From: Actinomycetota bacterium
GTDB lineage: Bacteria; Actinomycetota; Acidimicrobiia; Acidimicrobiales; AC-14
Direction: 5' to 3'
NCBI GenBank assembly: GCA_020200615.1
Contig: JAIVIH010000009.1
Coordinates: 1 to 7,811 of the forward strand
Length of the DNA stretch: 7,811 nucleotides
This document shows, one piece after another, positions 6,361-7,811 of the stretch. Positions within the stretch are counted from its first letter, which is position 1; each line of letters begins with the position of its first letter. The position numbers were made by a program, and so were the translations under genes. Below the pieces are notes generated by a model that was not told where the DNA came from, did not search any database, and worked only from the letters and a program-made list of their open reading frames with translations.

Positions 6361-6366
6361 AGGCTA
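6361..6366 (-). promoter_or_regulatory. Possible -10 element for comF
   Basis: On the minus strand TAGCCT ends eight bases before the comF ATG at 6352, a spacing that fits a leaderless start. No convincing -35 and no Shine-Dalgarno are visible. It lies in the 81-base divergent region 6353-6433 shared with the DinB-fold gene. Confidence 0.35.
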
Positions 6367-6417
6367 CGGAGGCCCTACGACAGCAACCGGGCTCTGTTCC
6401 GTGGCTGCCGCGGCTTC

Positions 6418-6423
6418 TATCGT
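6418..6423 (+). promoter_or_regulatory. Possible -10 element for the DinB-fold gene
   Basis: TATCGT fits TAnnnT and ends ten bases before ATG 6434, which has no clear Shine-Dalgarno. A leaderless or very short leader transcript is possible. No convincing -35 is seen. Confidence 0.3.
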
Positions 6424-6433
6424 CGGGACCGAC

Positions 6434-7009
6434 ATGGACCTGTTCGAGCAACTGGAGCGGTCCGCCGCCGAGTTCGGAGCGCGGCTGCGTCTGGTCCGGG
6501 CCGAGGACTGGAGCCGTCCGACTCCCTGCTCGGAGTGGGACGTTCGTGACCTGGTCAACCACGTCGTCGGCGGCGCGCTCAGGTACACCATGCTCCTCCA
6601 CGGCGCCACGGCCGACGACGTCGCCGTCACGAGGGCACTCGACCATCTCGGAGAAGATCCGGTCGGGTCGTTTGAGACGAAGGCCCAGGAAGTGAAGACC
6701 GCCTTCCGAGAAGCGGGAGCGCTGTCCCGGACTGTGCATCATCCAGCGGGGGATATGTCAGGCGAGGAGCTGCTGGAGCTGCGGATCACCGAGTTCGCCA
6801 TTCATGCCTGGGACCTCGCCCGCGCTCTCGGGGCGGACGAGCGACTCGATCCTGCACTGGTGGACGCCATGTGGGAGCGCCTCTCGGAAACGGGAACCCG
6901 GCTGGAACGGGGCGGCTACTTCTCGGAGCCGGCGGGCAGTGTGGCGGACACCGCCCCGACGCAGACGAAGCTCCTCCACCTAGCGGGACGGGAGCCCGAA
7001 CCCCGATAG
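6434..7009 (+). CDS. DinB-fold metal-dependent protein, TIGR03086 / mycothiol-dependent maleylpyruvate isomerase-like
   Basis: A 191-residue four-helix-bundle protein. PTPCSEWDVRDLVNHVVGG (29-47) is the characteristic N-terminal motif of the TIGR03086/maleylpyruvate-isomerase-N group, and ITEFAIHAWDLARALG (118-133) is the matching C-terminal metal motif. H43, E120 and H124 are the likely zinc ligands, equivalent to the His...Glu-x3-His triad of the Corynebacterium mycothiol-dependent maleylpyruvate isomerase. Family members use or are suspected to use mycothiol for isomerisation or S-transfer, but most are uncharacterised, so no substrate is assigned. ATG 6434 gives the expected N-terminus. 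A GTG at 6401 is in frame but would add an unsupported alanine-rich leader. The gene has no clear Shine-Dalgarno and has TATCGT at 6418-6423. It is divergent from comF across 81 bases and appears to be a single-gene unit. Confidence 0.9.
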   Translation: MDLFEQLERSAAEFGARLRLVRAEDWSRPTPCSEWDVRDLVNHVVGGALRYTMLLHGATADDVAVTRALDHLGEDPVGSFETKAQEVKTAFREAGALSRTVHHPAGDMSGEELLELRITEFAIHAWDLARALGADERLDPALVDAMWERLSETGTRLERGGYFSEPAGSVADTAPTQTKLLHLAGREPEPR

Positions 7010-7026
7010 AGGTTGTCTCTTATCTC

Positions 7027-7055
7027 TTGTGTTCTTCCATGTGTTCAGGTACAAT
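7027..7055 (+). promoter_or_regulatory. Probable sigma-A-type promoter of the DUF222 gene
   Basis: TACAAT at 7050-7055 is a strong -10 hexamer in this GC-rich sequence. A weak -35 candidate, TTGTGT at 7027-7032, lies at the ideal 17-base spacing. Transcription would start about seven bases after the -10, at or next to the ATG at 7063, giving a leaderless mRNA. The AT-richer stretch 7015-7056 stands out from its surroundings. Confidence 0.65.
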
Positions 7056-7065
7056 CGAACACATG
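7038..7065. repeat. Perfect 9-base inverted repeat around the DUF222 promoter
   Basis: CATGTGTTC at 7038-7046 and GAACACATG at 7057-7065 are exact reverse complements separated by ten bases that include the -10 element. The right arm lies inside the LexA box. The left arm may be an extra operator half-site, or the pair may form a stem in DNA. Confidence 0.6.
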
Positions 7066-7070
7066 TTCGG
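7055..7070 (+). promoter_or_regulatory. LexA (SOS) box overlapping the start codon of the DUF222 gene
   Basis: The sequence TCGAAC-ACAT-GTTCGG matches 11 of the 12 defined positions of the mycobacterial/actinobacterial SOS box TCGAAC-N4-GTTCGA. It begins at the last base of the TACAAT -10 element and contains the ATG at 7063-7065. A repressor bound here would block polymerase directly. LexA is the natural candidate, but no lexA gene is in the window. Confidence 0.8.
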
Positions 7071-7811
7071 TGATGACGTGGCGGCGGTGGTGGCGGGGAT
7101 GAGGCGGTCGGTGGCTGCCCTGGAGCCGGGCTGCCTCACGGGCGAGCAGGCAGCCAGGCTCCTGGATCTGTTCGCCGAGGCCGAGCGCCTGGCCGTGGCC
7201 GGGCGCACGCTGGTGGCCCGGCGCGTCGAGGAGACCAACCTGTGGCGGCGGGAGGGGACCCGCTCGGCCGCCGAGTACGTGACGGCCAGGACCGGCACCT
7301 CGGTGGGCTCGGCCCAGGGGTCCCTTGACACCGCCCGTCGCCTGGAGGACATGCCGGCCTCGGCCGCAGGGGCTCCCATGGCCACCGAGGAGGAGTTGCT
7401 GGCGGCGGCCCGCACCGGGAGCGTGGCCCGGCTGCGGGAGCGGTGCCGCCAGGCGCGTGCCGCGGGGGAACCCGACGAGGTCGCCCGCCACCGGGCCGTC
7501 CACCGCTCCCGCTACCTGCGTCACTGGACCGACTCCGATGGCGCCTTTCGGATGGACGTGCGCACGACGGTGGACGCGGGGGCCGTGGTGCTGGCCGCCC
7601 TGGAGCCCCACCGCAACCGCTGTTTCCAGGCGGCCCGGGCGGCAGGTGGGCGGGAGTCGGCTCAGGCCTACGGGGCCGATGCCCTGGTGGCCCTGGCCCG
7701 GGCCTGCTCCCACGGAGGCGACGGGCCGTCGGGCCCCCGGGCCATGGTCCACGTCAGGGTGGACCACACCGCCCTGGTGCGAGGACGCACCGAGGCGGGA
7801 GAGACGTGTGA
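7063..7811 (+). CDS. DUF222 / 13E12-repeat-type HNH endonuclease family protein, N-terminal part (partial)
   Basis: An open frame of 249 codons from ATG 7063 that runs off the window end. The sequence is alpha-helical and Arg/Ala-rich with typical DUF222 segments: LTGEQAARLLDLFAEAERLA early, LWRREGTRSAAEYVTARTGT in the middle, then RYLRHWTDSDGAFRMD, LAALEPHRN, AYGADALVALARAC and finally VHVRVDHTALVRGRTEAGET. Family members usually continue with a short linker and a C-terminal HNH nuclease domain, which would lie beyond the window, so nuclease function is expected but not seen. Related Mycobacterium tuberculosis 13E12 genes are multicopy and several are LexA-controlled. Here a LexA-like box overlaps the start codon, a TACAAT element lies seven bases upstream of ATG, and there is no Shine-Dalgarno. 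A leaderless, SOS-inducible transcript is therefore likely. The biological role of the family is unresolved. Confidence 0.9.
   Translation, partial: MFGDDVAAVVAGMRRSVAALEPGCLTGEQAARLLDLFAEAERLAVAGRTLVARRVEETNLWRREGTRSAAEYVTARTGTSVGSAQGSLDTARRLEDMPASAAGAPMATEEELLAAARTGSVARLRERCRQARAAGEPDEVARHRAVHRSRYLRHWTDSDGAFRMDVRTTVDAGAVVLAALEPHRNRCFQAARAAGGRESAQAYGADALVALARACSHGGDGPSGPRAMVHVRVDHTALVRGRTEAGETC

Noticed and set aside
5465..7009. Plus-strand 514-codon open frame running from the hpf leader through comF into the DinB-fold gene
   Set aside because: Only the last 191 codons show a recognisable family. The rest is antisense to comF, with low-complexity composition expected of a GC-rich shadow. 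The real start is ATG 6434.

Overview
The window is very GC-rich and coding-dense and looks like chromosomal DNA of a high-GC actinobacterium. An Acidimicrobiia-like lineage fits best. The clues are a Thr/Pro-tract surface protein, a long-form HPF, a mycothiol-type DinB-fold enzyme, a DUF222 (13E12-type) gene and a mycobacterial-style LexA box. The taxonomic placement is an inference from gene content.

Left part, plus strand (1-2097): the C-terminal end of a Thr-rich, probably exported protein, then a two-gene unit with a small SAM methyltransferase (297-848) and a membrane-anchored family 2 glycosyltransferase (862-2097). The glycosyltransferase meets, tail to tail with a 29-base overlap, a large GT-C-like membrane glycosyltransferase on the minus strand (2069-4132). 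The two are a plausible functional pair: one charges a polyprenyl phosphate with a sugar, and the other uses lipid-linked sugar outside the membrane. The sequence alone does not prove this.

Middle part, minus strand (6352 down to 2069): comF, then a 263-base gap with several short inverted repeats, then hpf (ribosome hibernation factor), a NarL/LuxR-type response regulator 8 bases downstream of hpf, and the GT-C gene 59 bases further on. The regulator's ribosome-binding site overlaps the hpf stop codon, so hpf and the regulator are almost certainly one translationally coupled unit. No sensor kinase is present in the window.

Right part, plus strand (6434-7811): a DinB-fold metal-dependent protein (TIGR03086 type) divergent from comF, then the N-terminal 249 codons of a DUF222/13E12-type HNH-endonuclease-family gene that runs off the window. 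Its start codon lies inside a near-perfect LexA (SOS) box, placed just downstream of a TACAAT -10 element, so it is probably a leaderless, damage-inducible gene.

I see no CRISPR array, tRNA, rRNA, insertion sequence or recognisable defence island. The most interesting signals are regulatory: the LexA box on the start codon, the hpf-response regulator coupling, the palindrome-rich hpf leader, and a repeated leaderless-promoter pattern at operon heads.
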